A stretch of 64,000 bases of DNA, taken from the NCBI GenBank assembly GCA_009760855.2, contig WPIO01000048.1, positions 2,745,001 through 2,809,000 of the forward strand. The letters are read 5' to 3'. The position numbers were made by a program, and so were the translations under genes. The notes under the pieces are model-generated. The model was given only the letters and a program-made list of their open reading frames with translations. It was not told the origin of the DNA and did no database searches. Origin of the DNA: Cristatella mucedo. Its lineage: Eukaryota > Bryozoa > Phylactolaemata > Cristatellidae. Shown here piece after piece: positions 11,475 through 25,325 of this stretch (positions are counted from its first letter, which is position 1; every line of letters starts with the position of its first letter).

Positions 11475-12304
11475 GTTGGCTTGCCCCCATTCAGCCGCAG
11501 CTTCCAGCTGCTTCTTGATGGCGATTTAATGCCCCAGTAGACAAGCGTCGGTTCGTTGCCAAGTTGTTAATGATCGAAGCCTTAGATGGGCTCTGGAGAA
11601 GAGAGGGGGATCATTGTTCAAAGGGATGCTGCTCAGTTGCCGACCATAAGTGTGACTAGGGTTGAATCGCCCCTCCCTGCAAATTTGTCTCATTCACTGA
11701 TTGTTGCCCAGCATTTCGATGACCCGAGTGCACTACAAAACCATCGAAAAAATAATGCGCTTTGTTACTGTTGTGCTGACCTGTGTAACCATGTAGCATG
11801 TTATTGGCCAACCATCTGTTCCTGAAGTGGCCCCCTTTAGGTACCATAATGCATTGCACGTATCATACAAAAATATATGGTAATACTAAGGGTACGAAAA
11901 CCCAAATGAAATGAATGATCGAGCAAGGCTGGCCGACTTGCAGCTTCCAAACCGGTTCCTTAAGATTAGATCAAAACACGGATACGTTAAGAAAACAGGT
12001 GAAAGAAATACTTTATACTTCTACCTTGCATTTGCTACAAGCTTATGTTGTCTGAGTATTATCTTTATTAGTAGTAGTAGTAGCAGTAACAAATGTAATA
12101 AATAAATGACCTTTAATAGTAGTAATAGTAGTAGCAGCAGCAGCAACAGCAGTAGTAGTATTATCTGAGTATTATTGAGTACCTGCCTGTTCACACGTTC
12201 ACACGTTCTAGCCCCTACACCTTTAAAAGGTCTAAGCCCTAAGCCAAATTTTCTCCCACGGTTGTACCCTACGGATCCCCATAGTCACCCCTTTCTACAC
12301 ATCT

Positions 12305-12420
12305 GATCGTAGGAGGAGCTCACTGCCTGTGGACTTCAAAGTAGTTCCGTCACGGAAGACGCCTGTGCCATCTTGCCACTTGACGGAAGTGCGCCATCTT
12401 GCGGCGTGACCGACTTGCTC
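12305..12420 (+). repeat. Dispersed repeat, copy 1
   Basis: Shares TTCCGTCACGGAAGA, GTGCCATCTTGC, ACTTGACGGAAGTGC and GCCATCTTG in order with an inverted copy at 38.57-38.70 kb. The unit contains a near-direct repeat of GCCATCTTG. No coding potential; possibly a MITE fragment. Confidence 0.65.
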
Positions 12421-12888
12421 GCTTTAATCTGATCATATGCTTAATTCATTCTCCTTGGAATGTGTCACTGTTTTGGCATCCAAAATTTTGTAGGAGTCAA
12501 GAAACCTTAAGTATCTCGACGTTGATTAAGTATGCGCCAGACTTGCTTCCTCTGCCCTTCTACTGACCCTGCTACCGGCATTCCCTCTTGATGCAGTGCT
12601 ACAGCACACTCCTAGTAAACGTTCTACATGAGTTTGCATCACTGACTAAATAGTAGGTCCGACCCACCCAGGCGCCCTTTGGTTAAAGCTGATGTATAAA
12701 GAAAGCAAGGAATGCTAAACGTAGGCTTGATAAGGTTGCCAAAAAGTCGGGACTCAACTGTCCACTACCGGGCATTTGATGATTACTGTAGGTCGTATCA
12801 ATCCATTGTAGCTAAGGCTATTTCCAAATAGTATAGACAAAGAGTAGATTCACAGATCAACAACCCGAAAATGCGTTTAGTGCCGTGA

Positions 12889-14740
<1,852 letters not shown>

Positions 14741-15129
14741 TTTAGTGAACTTTTCTATTTTCCTGACGACTTTGCATATTTACCTGTATATGCATGATTC
14801 ATTGCATGTTATTAACTAGGGGTCCGATACTAAACAGTATCCGTCAGTGTTTTCTTGCTTACTTGTTGTGTACTTGTCTAAGCACGATGCTTAGCTGTTC
14901 AGTAGCTTGCAGCTGTTGCTTCTCTGGCAGCCAGTTGTGAAGCGCCTGGATATACACATAGATTCAGTTCTCTCTCAAGGTTCTGTAGAAAAGAATCATT
15001 TCCTATTGGTATTAGTCATTCTTATATCTGGGCACGGTCTTGTTTACATACCTGTAGAAATACCTTGCCAAACATGGGTGCCGTATGAAAAATGCCTTTC
15101 CACTCTATCACCGTGTAGCGATTTCAAGG

Positions 15130-15265
15130 AACAGTAGCTACTGTAGCTGCCACATCAAAACACTTGTTTCCGAGCGTCGCTGGCTCCCTATCAAGCATCG
15201 AATCGATTTAACGATCCCCTGTCTGGGTTACTGGTCGCTGCACTCACTTGCACCGGCCTGCCTAT
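15130..15265 (+). mobile_element. Short LINE ORF fragment
   Basis: Encodes RRWLPIKHRIDLTI and WSLHSLAPACLS, corresponding to the HWLPVKQRIDFKV...RSLHSMAPAYLS segment of the intact 3' ORF at 25.6 kb. Confidence 0.7.
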
Positions 15266-15430
15266 CCTTGACCTTCACCTTGTGAGTCAAGTTTTGTGTG
15301 AGTGGCGTGCTGCCTGTTCACTCGTCCGTCGTCCGTCGGTGCCGAGCTGACTTGAAAGAAAACAATCGAGACTTCGAGACTTGCGTTCGATGATCGTTAT
15401 TCATTCCTTGGTGCCTTTCGTTTCTTGCAG

Positions 15431-15694
15431 CTATCCAACAGTCGGCCTCGGTTTCTCAATTATTGGACGGCGCTTGTTGCCCCTTGCTGGCTTGCCTCGC
15501 TGTCGCAATGACCTCGAGCGGACACTGAGACGTCGGATCGACGTCGGATCGTTTGGCCACTCCGACAGTAGGAAGAGACAGGAGGAGGTGCGGCAGCAGG
15601 AGCAGCGCCGGCCGCCGAGTAGCGGCAGAGGCGGCGACCGCTGCAGCCGTGGCAGTGGTGGCCTCAGCGGCGACGCACACACCATTCGGTAGCC
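15431..15694 (+). other. ARL4 5' UTR, after a likely 3' splice site
   Basis: GTTTCTTGCAG ending at 15430 is a good acceptor with a pyrimidine tract, so the intronless coding region is probably preceded by a spliced noncoding first exon. Base composition turns strongly GC-rich from here through the CDS. Confidence 0.55.
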
Positions 15695-16372
15695 ATGGGC
15701 GGCAAGCCGTCCACGCTTGAAAGCTTCTTTCAGTCGTCGTCCTCGCACCACGTGGTCATGCTCGGTCTCGACGGCGCCGGCAAGACGACGATCCTGTATC
15801 GGCTCAAGTTCGACCAGTACGTCAATGCCGTGCCGACGGTGGGCTTCAACTGCGAGAAGGTGCGCGGCAGCGTGGGCCGCTCGCGCGGCGTGACCTTCAC
15901 CGTGTGGGACGTCGGCGGGCAGGACAAGCTTCGGCCGCTGTGGAGCACCTACACACGCCACACCGAGGGCGTCCTGTTCGTCATCGACAGCGCCTGCGAC
16001 GGCGACCGCCTGGAGGAGGCGCGCGCCGAGCTGGCTCGTGTGGCCCGCGACGGCGCCGGAAGCAGCACTGGAAGCGGCGCCGGAGGCGGAGGCGGCGGTG
16101 CCGGAAGCGGCGTGCCTGTCATCATCGTCGCCAACAAGCAGGACCTGCCGCACGCACGCTCGCCCGAGGACCTCGAGCGGCTGCTCGGCGTGCGCGAGAC
16201 GCTCGGCCCGGCGCGCCGGCCGTGGCGAGTGCAGTCGGCCTGCGCCGTGACCGGCGACGGGCTGCCCGAGCTGGTCGACGCCCTGTACGAGCTCATGTGT
16301 AAGCGCAAGAAGAGTGGACGGCTCGTGTCGTCAGCAGCGTCGTCTGGCGGCGGCGGCACGGCGAAACGCTAG
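15695..16372 (+). CDS. ARL4: ARL4-type ARF-like small GTPase
   Basis: A complete 225-residue single-exon ORF. P-loop GLDGAGKT at residues 24-31; switch I PTVGFN near 47-52 with the conserved Thr48; switch II WDVGGQ at 71-76 with the catalytic Gln; NKQD at 147-150; SACAVTG at 181-187. Gly2 after the initiator Met fits N-myristoylation, and a Lys/Arg-rich tail follows MCKRKK, as in ARL4 proteins, which bind plasma membrane and recruit ARF-GEFs such as cytohesins. YRLKF and KLRPLW favour ARL4 over ARF1 or ARL1. Unusual points are a Gly/Ser linker of roughly 19 residues (121-139) before the VPVIIVANKQD strand, which lengthens the protein beyond the usual ~190-200, and very high GC. The lack of introns in the CDS is common for ARL4 genes. 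Substrate is GTP; the effector is inferred from the family. Confidence 0.93.
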   Translation: MGGKPSTLESFFQSSSSHHVVMLGLDGAGKTTILYRLKFDQYVNAVPTVGFNCEKVRGSVGRSRGVTFTVWDVGGQDKLRPLWSTYTRHTEGVLFVIDSACDGDRLEEARAELARVARDGAGSSTGSGAGGGGGGAGSGVPVIIVANKQDLPHARSPEDLERLLGVRETLGPARRPWRVQSACAVTGDGLPELVDALYELMCKRKKSGRLVSSAASSGGGGTAKR

Positions 16373-17115
16373 CGGGAAGCCTGCCCGTGCGGGCAGTGCG
16401 CACGCCTGGCGGCTGCGGCGCGTGCAGGCCTGGCCGACCGACGGCACGGCACGGGCCACCTTGTCCTGCCAGGATCTTTGCTTTGGTCGCTTGCGTCTTG
16501 CAGCCGGCTGGAGCACCCGCTGGCGAGAGCCAGAACGCTTCCCCACGAGCGTCGGCGGCTGCAGCAGCACAGCAGCGTGGCGGTGGGGGGGAAGCGACCG
16601 GGAGCCAGATGGGACGAGCCGCCTGCGCCGCCGGACGCCGCGCAGCTCCGTGCAGGAGCGCATGGAGCTGCCGGCGTTTGTCTGAGCTTAGCTGTCACGT
16701 GTCAGGCTGAGGTGTCAGGCTGCTCTTGCTTCGCTTGCTCACTTGAGAATCTGCCTCGCTCGCCTGTTGCTCCTTGCTCCTGCTTAGCAGCGCTGCCTCG
16801 TTGAGGCAGCTGGCCAACGTCTATTGTTAACGCCTTTTGTAGCTTTCCTTTTTTTTTAGTTTCTATCGGCCAACCGGTCAATTTCTCGACGTAGCCCGCG
16901 ACGTTAGTTTGCTGCTCGCTTAGAAGAATGCTCGATTATGATGAGGGTCATTTCGTCCAGCTCGGTAGGTCGTGCAGTTGCTTCCTTGTTTACCTTAGCC
17001 ATGCCATTTCCTCTCGTGCCTCGCGTGAGTGGACTCGATAGCGTTTTCTGAGTGCCGGCCTTTTATATGCCACCGTCGTCGAAAGAAGTAATAAAGCTGT
17101 GAATGCAATAGCTAG
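16373..17115 (+). other. ARL4 3' UTR
   Basis: GC-rich at first, then more AT-rich, ending in AATAAA at 17090-17095. Reading frames within it on both strands are products of GC richness and show no recognisable domain. Confidence 0.65.
17090..17095 (+). terminator. Poly(A) signal AATAAA for ARL4
   Basis: A canonical hexamer about 720 bp after the ARL4 stop codon, followed by GT-rich sequence. It is the first such hexamer on this strand downstream of the gene. Confidence 0.65.
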
Positions 17116-19800
17116 CGGGCTACCATGTAGTATCAATAGATCAAATGTGCACTCCATTTCTTTCGTAACCGATTTGGTATTCTGTGGTCATGCACTCGCC
17201 ATCCAGAGCAGTAATCGAGATAAGCAGACAGTCTCCTGGTGGGTAAATAGAAGCAATCTCTTAATTTTAGTTCAGCCACAACGTCTGCAAACAGAATTTT
17301 CCTAACAGTGACTTTGGATTTCGTGTAGTGGTGTAGCTATGGGACATAGATGGCCGGGCTCAGGTCAAATCTTGACCCTTGCCCCAGGCGAAAATAGAAG
17401 GGAAGCTGAAACTTTGAGAGGGTACCCACCTGGCCCGCCCCTGACGTTTGGTTCCAAAGGCTCGCCGTGGCTCGAGTGACCTCCCTTCGATTAGCCAATG
17501 CATGTCTTAACACGAATTCTCAAAAATATAATAGGAGACAGCCATTTACCATACATCTAAGTATTAGCGCTCATGATCTCCACCTAGTTAGGTTGAATTC
17601 GGAATTACTACTGGCTCCGTTAGCCTGCTAACGGCTCAAAACGAATCGGTGGGTAATTAAAATCAGCACTCGATCCTTACCAGTATCAGTCAATCAATCC
17701 AAACTCGGCTAGCTTCAGCCTATCATGGTGCACGCCACCCACCCCCTCCCCCCCCCCCGCCCGACTAACGACCTGTCGACCTCTGTCCATCATACTGAAT
17801 AGACCGTGCCCTTCGCTTCGGCATTACACATTTTAACCAACACCGGCCATTCTTAGACCTATTTAGGGAATGTAATGTAACATGTCTCCGTCTGTAACTC
17901 ACAGAGACTAAGTGGTGTTATGCTGGAGAGTTTTCTGTAGCTCACTCAAAGCCTAAGCAGCATTAGCTAATGCCAATAGGCTTCATCTCAAGAGAGAATC
18001 CCAACCCAGGACTTGTTGCTTTCGACGACGAAATGGTCTAACGCGAGACTAGTAAACGAACGAGCCGGGTGGTGGGATAAGCCGAAGTGAGAAATCACGT
18101 GTTGGACAAATTCTTCCCTGCCTAGTAAAGATTCCGATTCCTTCGTATTGCTACGAGCCCACTGCAGCGGCTCCAGAAAATATAAGAGTTCTCAGCTATA
18201 AACACGGCTCATGTAACTGGTACTAAACCTTGCAGACGCGTGACAGATACTGGTGAAGCTAACTCCAGGCACAGTTAACCATTCGTAGGCGCCGCACAGA
18301 TACACCCAGGTACAGAAGCAGCTCAGGACGGCTATGAACAACGCCCAACAACTCTTCGTCCTCGACGCACAACAGCACAGCGCATTCCCACGCGGCAGGG
18401 AGGCTGCATGTATACGACAGCACCAACTCACTAATTCAAAGCACAAAGTACAGCTGATTAACCATCACTCCGGATATCTCTTTATACGATTTAAACCATC
18501 GGTAGTAACATATTTTTCCTACTTTTTATTATTCAGGAGCCGCCAAAAATTTTCAGCAGCATCGTAATCAGACCGACTCGGCATGTAAACGTCTCACGGT
18601 GCCCTATTTAAGTGTAGGCCACCTTCTCGGTAAAGACAACATACCGCAGATAGTCGTCCATGGTGATTTTTACTTTCAGTTTCACCACCTCATTAGCTCT
18701 AATATAAGTTGCCACCAAGGATTATCAGACACCGCCGCTGTCCGTGTAGCTGCCTCGCTTGTGTCATCTACACTGACAGCCGCCGCACCATCGAGCTGGC
18801 CTTCACTGAGTCTTCCGAATACGTGGTTTCCCTCAGATTCTAGTTACCAGCACCTCACTTGGCTTGAGACGGGTGAAGATCTGTAGCTTCAGCCCCATCT
18901 CATAAGGTTCCTGAGACAGTCTCAAACTAGAGTAATATTAGCACTTGCAGCACTAGGAGTAAACCTAAACATGTCAATGTGTAGCATCGCCCGGTCACTC
19001 CATTTTGATCTGCTTACATTCCATTAGATAGACTGTAGTGCATGCTTGGCAACATTCAGATCTCTTAGCTGGTAGTAAAATCACGGGCAGACTTTGAAGA
19101 CTCATTGAACATTTGAGTTAATGCGAATCAAAGCAGGAAGCCCAATCATATTGCCCTTTCTACATGCCGGTCCACTAAGTGCAACACGATTGTAACCGCA
19201 CGAAGTTGGTAACATACAGGGACACGAGTATGGTAGCATTCCATTCACCAACTGCAAACATTGAGGAATTATCGTAGAATTAGCTTTGTAGACATCACAA
19301 CCATCGGCAAGAGTTTTACCAAGTCGCAAAAATCTGAAGAGTGAACATTGAAAGGCAGAAATCGTTAAACTATCGCAAGCAGTCTTCTACACTATCGCAC
19401 AGCATCGGCAAATAGTGTATAGCACATCAGTACATTCCACCAAAAAATTGGGTCGTTATTGGTTATGGGATATAAGTTTCAACTAAATAACGTAAAAAAT
19501 GTAATACTTGTTCGTACATTTTAAGCGACATTTCCCAATTGCATTCCTGCTTGAGACTTTGTCTGGATTAATTGTTCTATTCGCCGGTACATTACTAATA
19601 CTGACACCTTTTTATAAAGAATGCCCAGTAATATAAATAATTATATAAATATGGGAGCGTTAAGACAACCGATTCAATGTGCTCCAGCTGCTTAAGTGTG
19701 CATATATCTACATTTCTCTGAGATGGTAACAAGATGCGAAATCGTCTAGCTGGCGTCTGGGATTTGTTTATCAAGATAAGGGTGAAGCAGTACTCCGTGG
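17116..19800. other. Intergenic, nothing identified
   Basis: AT-richer than the ARL4 locus. A short frame at about 18.72-18.84 kb reads CVIYTDSRRTIELAFTESSE on the plus strand, but no domain or splice pair supports it. No RNA gene is seen. Confidence 0.4.
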
Positions 19801-19810
19801 AAGCATCTAT

Positions 19811-20955
19811 AATAATAATAATAATAATAATGTACTTGATAAAGCGCCCTCAGAGAACTTAATCTCTTTCTAGGCGCTTTACATTTGCTGCAAAGGAAAA
19901 TGCAATTGACTGGTAAGTAAAATCATGCTTGAGAAACAAACGAAATGAATAACATGGTCAGGGGTGACATGTGTAGCCTAACTTGTCGTCGCGAGCGGCA
20001 CAGCACGCTAGCCAACGAGGAACACCACCAGTTTATCTCCTCCACACTCACAGCCGGCGGAAGCACTACCGCCCGCCGCAGACGTCGCCCGCTTCTGTCC
20101 TCTGCGGTACCGGAACGCTGCGCTCTCATTCGTTGGCGCCGTTGCCAACGCCTAGCTGCGCTCCGATTGCCTAACCGGTGGCCGGGAGGGCCACCCAGCC
20201 TAGTACTGGCAGATAACAACATTTAGGTGCTGTCACCGACTGCGGTCTACATAAACAAAAACCACAATATGCACAGGGTCAGCATGCAAATGTGGTTAGT
20301 GGCAGCATGCACAGTGTCAGCACGCATAAGCACATCAAGGACGAATCACAGGGACCCACTAAATGCTGTCCTAAATAGGTGTTTTTAAGTTCCTTTTAAA
20401 TGTGGTCAGGTCAGGGGATGTTCTGACGCAGATCGGGAGGGAGTTCCAGGCTTTGGGAGCATACGAACTAAATGCACGGTCTCCAAAAGATTTAAGGTTT
20501 GTAAGAAGTATTTCTAGACTGTTGGATTCCGAAAAGCGGGCGGTACGATTCTTGGCCTGATGGGGGAGTATGTCGGAGAGATAGGCTGGAGCCATAGAAT
20601 GAAGGGACCTAAAAGTGAGCGACAAAACCTTGAAGTCAATCCGTTGCTTGACTGGTAGCCAGTGCAGGTCGGCGAGAAGTGGAGTAATGTGGCTACTGCG
20701 ACGTTCACAACAGACAAGCCTAGCTGCGGAGTTTTGCACCAGCTGCAATCGCCTGATCGCACATGCTGGTAGGCCAGCAAGCAGTGAGTTGCAGAAGTCG
20801 AGACGAGATGTCACGAATGCATGGACCAACTTGGACGTGGTATCCTTATCTAAACAAGCCCGAATTTTAGCAATGTTATGAAGCTGAAAATAGGCAGATT
20901 TGACTGTGGAGCTGATATGGTTGTCTAACGAGAGGTCGCTTTGGAATATGACATC
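19811..20955 (-). mobile_element. LINE 3' end, with a foreign insertion in its 3' UTR
   Basis: Minus-strand sense: a largely open frame covers the C-terminal reverse transcriptase region (SDLSLDNHISS, LDFCNSLLAGLP, QLVQNSAARLVC, HWLPVKQRIDFKV, APKAWNSLP), then the 3' UTR, the conserved GCGCCTAGAAAGAGATTAAG-type end and an (ATT)n tail. It is 5' truncated, as usual for non-LTR elements. A 300-bp GC-rich block interrupts the UTR. Confidence 0.88.
19972..20271. other. 300-bp GC-rich insertion inside a LINE 3' UTR
   Basis: Compared with the uninterrupted UTR at 25.93-26.05 kb, GACATG|CACAGGG is split here by about 300 bp with ATG present on both sides. The block is GC-rich, begins TGTAG and ends near CTACATAAACAAAAACC. 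No protein domain is recognised. Confidence 0.65.
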
Positions 20956-20957
20956 TT

Positions 20958-21310
20958 GATTTCGAGCTGATTCGACATCTGCCATGATGCGTGAGGCATA
21001 CAAGGCAAATTTCGGCATGTCTGTTGGGGACAAACGCTGGGCACCTCATTTCATCTACGAGAAATGTGAAAATATTAAAGAAGGTAAGAGTAAAATAGCT
21101 GCTCGAAATAATGTGCTATACAATTTTGGCTATAAATGAAGTAAAGTAATCAATAGTGAAATTAATTTATCGCTGATTATTATCATGTTGCAAATAGTAA
21201 AAAAGAGCAAAAAGGGAAACATGCAGTCTGCCGTTCAAAGAATTTGGTCAGAACTCACTGACCTCTCAAGCAATTACTCCTATGTTGCGGACCCTACCAA
21301 GCTTGAGACT
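20958..21310 (+). pseudogene. CLWDS/GERFH multicopy gene family, copy A (5' part only)
   Basis: The plus strand encodes REAYKANFGMSVGDKRWAPH and a CENIKE segment, then a GTAAGA donor and, after about 110 bp, AAATAG|, after which QRIWSELTD continues the protein. The same exon-intron-exon layout is found in copy B at 26.9 kb. The family is one I recall as repeated in many invertebrate genomes with no assigned function. Only the N-terminal part is present here. Confidence 0.6.
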
Positions 21311-22540
21311 GGCTCTGACTGAGCGGCTCGCTAGCCAGGCATGTAGAGTGGACTGCCTGCGCAGCTCCTTTATCGTTCGTGCATGTTTCCAGCCTGCTGT
21401 GGGGTGAGTGATCGGTGCCATGCGAAGGCCACTGGGCTGGTTTCCTGGATTTATCTTGAAGACCGAGAAGGGGTATTTGGGTCGCGGGATGCTTTAGTTC
21501 CACCAAAATCCACTCTAATTAAGCTAAAATCGACAGGGCATTGACATTGCCGGGCTCAAATTTCGAGCGGATATTGTAGTACACCTTCGATTTGATGTCT
21601 ACATCAAATTTCACATCATTATTCGCACGCGAATTCATTCAAATGAGCTGCAAAGACGGAGGTCTGTACCGAAATCCCCTTTAGTTCGCCTCAAATCAGC
21701 TGTGCAAAGCTCTAAAAAGTTTGAAATATAAAACTAAGCTACATGTAAATGTACCTACAACATTTCGTGCGACTCCGCTCGCTCGTTCTCACGAAGTCCA
21801 CTAAAATACATTGCACGGCCCAAGCCAATACCGCAATCTACTGCACCCCCCCTCAGCAAAACGAAAGAGATCCTGTGACAAAAGCTCTTTTTGATTGCAT
21901 ACAACATTACACTCCGTGATAGCTGTACTCATGAAATTTCACTAGCAATGGCGCGGGCGTTCTCGCTTAATGCGCTGCAATAGCCCGGGACAATAACGGA
22001 ACCTATTCCAATCCACCGAAAAACGACTAGAAATAGATCGCCCCAAGCTTCGCTCAGAGACGTAGCTAGAGGGGGAGGGGCAGATGTCCCCAGGCGCCAA
22101 GGCCAAAAGCAAAATGGATTGTACATACTTTTTTAAAACTCTCATGTGAGAATACCAATCTTGATTTCAAGAAACCCATTTCATTCATGGCAGCTTCGAA
22201 TACTGGCAGTTGGGTTCGGCTTTCGTGATCACTGCAAATACAGTTTCAGCACTTCGTAAATGATAAAGTTGCTCAAATTATTTTAGCACACCCTTTTATT
22301 AATGGATGGGCCCTACGACGATTGCTTCTTCAATTCCATTGCAAAATAAACCTATTTTTAACTCAACGTCGGTCTTCTTTTGAATTCGATAATAACTACT
22401 GTAGAGCCCTTGTGACCACAGGGTGATTTTAAGGTCCATTGACTCCAGATGTCAGCTCGTGATTCCAGAAATATGTCCAGAATGCTGATTCTTTCATTAC
22501 TTAAACATGGAAATAAACCAAACACCTGATAGTGTAGAAT
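21311..22540. other. Intergenic, nothing identified
   Basis: No supported exon. A perfect 8-bp inverted repeat (TTTGATGT/ACATCAAA) lies at about 21.59-21.61 kb. Confidence 0.4.
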
Positions 22541-22715
22541 CTGCAGAGTAACCTAACGGGCATGTCACGGAGCATTTTATTGTGTGCAGGGTTCCCTTAC
22601 AGAAGGATTACTGCATTGCCCTTACAGTACAAAATACATTGCTTTAACCAAGAATAACACTCGGTCACTAACATCACGAAGAGATCTGCAAATACGAAAA
22701 CGCATGGAACGGCCG
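22541..22715. repeat. Diverged repeat pair, copy 1
   Basis: Similar in order to 23.68-23.86 kb: GGCATGTCAC, TGCAG, ATTGCC, ACAGTA, AAGAATAACACT, ATC-CGAAGAGATCTGCAAATA and GAAAACG. Function unknown. Confidence 0.6.
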
Positions 22716-23684
22716 CCTAGCATGCTTGAGATGTGCCATAAAAAAAACAATTTACATATCCCAAGAATGGCAGGCTAACCACGACAGTATGTTTATATGC
22801 TATGTAATACATCATACAGGCAAAACATTCACTCTCTATCTCCACTGATTCACAGTAACATATTGGAACCACCATGAAAGCCTGGCAAGTTCAGCATCTG
22901 CCAACGCACCATCTCAGTATGTAATGCTAACACTTCTCACTTTAGCACCATTGTTAATGTTACAGACGAGAGCATTGGCTGATGAGAGCACACCGGTGTC
23001 GTCGGCATTGACTTATGTCGTCGTGACAGGTTAAGTAGTCTCTGTCTGCTGCCGAAGCAAGAGCAACTGCAATGCAGCACCGGGTAAGCTACCTCAGCAG
23101 GTGACGTCGGCCAGTGAAGCATCAGGTTGGTATGCCATTGAGGATCGATGCAGCCTGAAAATTAAGTGTGCCCAGTTGACAACTTCAGCGATTCAACGAT
23201 GTGTCCCATCTAGGATGAGCCGTACACTCTTTCCTCAGATTGTCTTCACAGGAGGAGCCATAGCCACAACGGACATCCGAGTAAACGTTTCTGCTACCAC
23301 AGAAGAAAGTTGCTGCCGAACTTGGACTTCTTCTTACGAGTCTTGGAACTCAGCACAAGATCGTCGTTCTCCAGGTAGAAGTCGTCATGCTTTCGTGAAG
23401 AGGCCGTTGACTGTAGGAAATAGAGAATAAAGACAATGCTTAATGAAATGACGGTATCCTTACATGCTGTATCAATACAACCAGAGAACAAGGGGTATCA
23501 TTGGCAAAGACAAAAGAATAGCGTTTGGCAACACAAAGCAGGAGTCGAGAAGTGCACAATTTACGATGGGAAGAACCAATTTACAAACCCTGGTCACCAT
23601 CACCTATCTGTAACGGTGATCCATGCATACACTACATTGGCAATGCTGAAGCCTAAACCAAACATTCTGATCGTGAAGGCTCCA

Positions 23685-23860
23685 GCAACATAACCTCAAT
23701 GGCACGTCACAGTGAATTTACTTTCCGTGCAGATAACCGTTAACACGATATCAGCATATATTGCCTTCACAGTATAAACTATACGAGCATACAAAGAATA
23801 ACACTTGGTATCCCAAACATCATAGAGATCTGTAAATATGAAAACGTCTGGATCGTCGTC
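23685..23860. repeat. Diverged repeat pair, copy 2
   Basis: The partner of 22.54-22.71 kb in the same orientation; motifs include AAGAATAACACTTGGT and AGAGATCTGTAAATATGAAA. The two lie about 1.14 kb apart. Confidence 0.6.
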
Positions 23861-24214
23861 CAGCACTCGGAAATTTGTCACACAGTTCACATTGTTTGAT
23901 ACATATTGCCGGGAACCGTGGAATCTACGCATTCGTCGGTAACCGAGTCAACGGTTCCCATGTAAACACTTGGGGAGGCCTGGTTACGTGACTATGCAGC
24001 AGCAGCAGCCCCTCTTGGATGCCATCCAGCAGAACCGATTTTTAGCCCATTTCATCCCCGACGATGCCTCGGCCAATAATGAACTAAGGTACTCGGCTGT
24101 CTACTTGACCTGTAGAGGCCGGTCCCAGCCATTGTGACGCTCGGTATGCCATCAGAACATGCCACAAATTGCACACCTTTCTGAGGATACAAGAGCGGTT
24201 TTGATGTCGGTGCA

Positions 24215-25165
24215 CTGAGACGGCAATTAAAACCGAGAAATCGCAAGGCGACTGAAGATATCAGAGGGTACTGTTAGGAACATTATTAGGGAAGACCAGG
24301 ACTACAGCAGCACAGAGCCATTATCAAGATCGAGTCGCCTTTAAGTAACTTCTCTGAGGGAGGACCAGCTCCTCAAAAGCATGACTTTGAAGGACAGGTT
24401 TCCCACTGCTACAATGCACCGCCCGAGTCTCTTCCAAACAACCGGAATGGTCGTAAGCCAAAACAGCAAAAGTAGATGGCTTAACGAACAAGGACTGAAT
24501 GCACGGGCAGCCCAGTATAAGCCATTATTGACCGTGCAGCACAAAAAAGCAAAGGCTGGATTTTGCTTGCCGATCCCAGCATTGATTGGACAGCTTCCAC
24601 GTGGAGAACAGTGCTGTGGACTGAGGACAATCTCTCTAGCTGAGACAAAAGGAAGAAGTACGTTAGCCGGCAAAAGAATGAAGCATACTTGGACGTCTGT
24701 CTGAAAAAGACCTTAAAAATTCGGTGGGGGAAGTATAATGGTATGGGGTTGCTTCTCAACTTTCGGCGCTGGGCGTCTGCAGAGGATTTAGGGAATTATG
24801 AACCAAAATGTCAATGTCGACATTGTGAGAAATATAATCTTGCCATCTGCTTATGCTCTTCACGGGCTCAATTTCTGTTGGCCACATGACAAGGATCCAA
24901 TGCACACTGCTTTGGGTGTTGGCAGTTTTACATTGGCCAAGCCAAACCCCGGACTTGGACCTCATAGAATATCTGTGGGACGAAATCGGACAAGTTTTAA
25001 TGTCTTGAGTTCTAATGCGCACGAAACCCGATGAGTTTTGTGAGGTTTTGAAGAACTACTGGGAGTCAATTACTCCAGAAACGTGCCGGAAGCTGGTGGA
25101 GTCAATGCCGACACGATTGGGTGAAGTTATAAAAAACATGGTGCCTCGACAAGTTATTAATTGTA
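24215..25165 (+). pseudogene. Tc1-like transposase, inactivated
   Basis: Across shifting plus-strand frames the order of a Tc1 transposase is clear: a DNA-binding part (DISEGTVRNIIRE, RWLNEQGLNARAAQ, KPLLTVQHKKARL), GGGSIMVWG-like GGGKYNGMG, MNQNVNVDIVRNIILPSA, HDKDPMHTA for the second catalytic block, and PDLDLIEYLWDEI for the third (DD34E-type spacing expected). The end reads TPETCRKLVESMPTRLGEVI. Stops and at least three frameshifts make it non-functional. Terminal inverted repeats were not identified. It lies next to a LINE 3' end. Confidence 0.88.
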
Positions 25166-25325
25166 CCCTAAAAATTCCATGTAATTACATATTTCTTAGC
25201 TTTTCTGCATAATAAACACTGCTGCTGCAGAGTTGGATCCAATCTAAATATCCTGTGTTTGAAGTTAAATAGTGTGCTGGTAGCACGTACGTAGAAACTT
25301 TTAGACGGCAGTATCTATCTATAGA

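Noticed and set aside
15431-16710. Several long frames on the opposite strand and other frames of the ARL4 region
   Set aside because: GC-rich sequence keeps all frames open; only the frame with complete GTPase motifs is supported.
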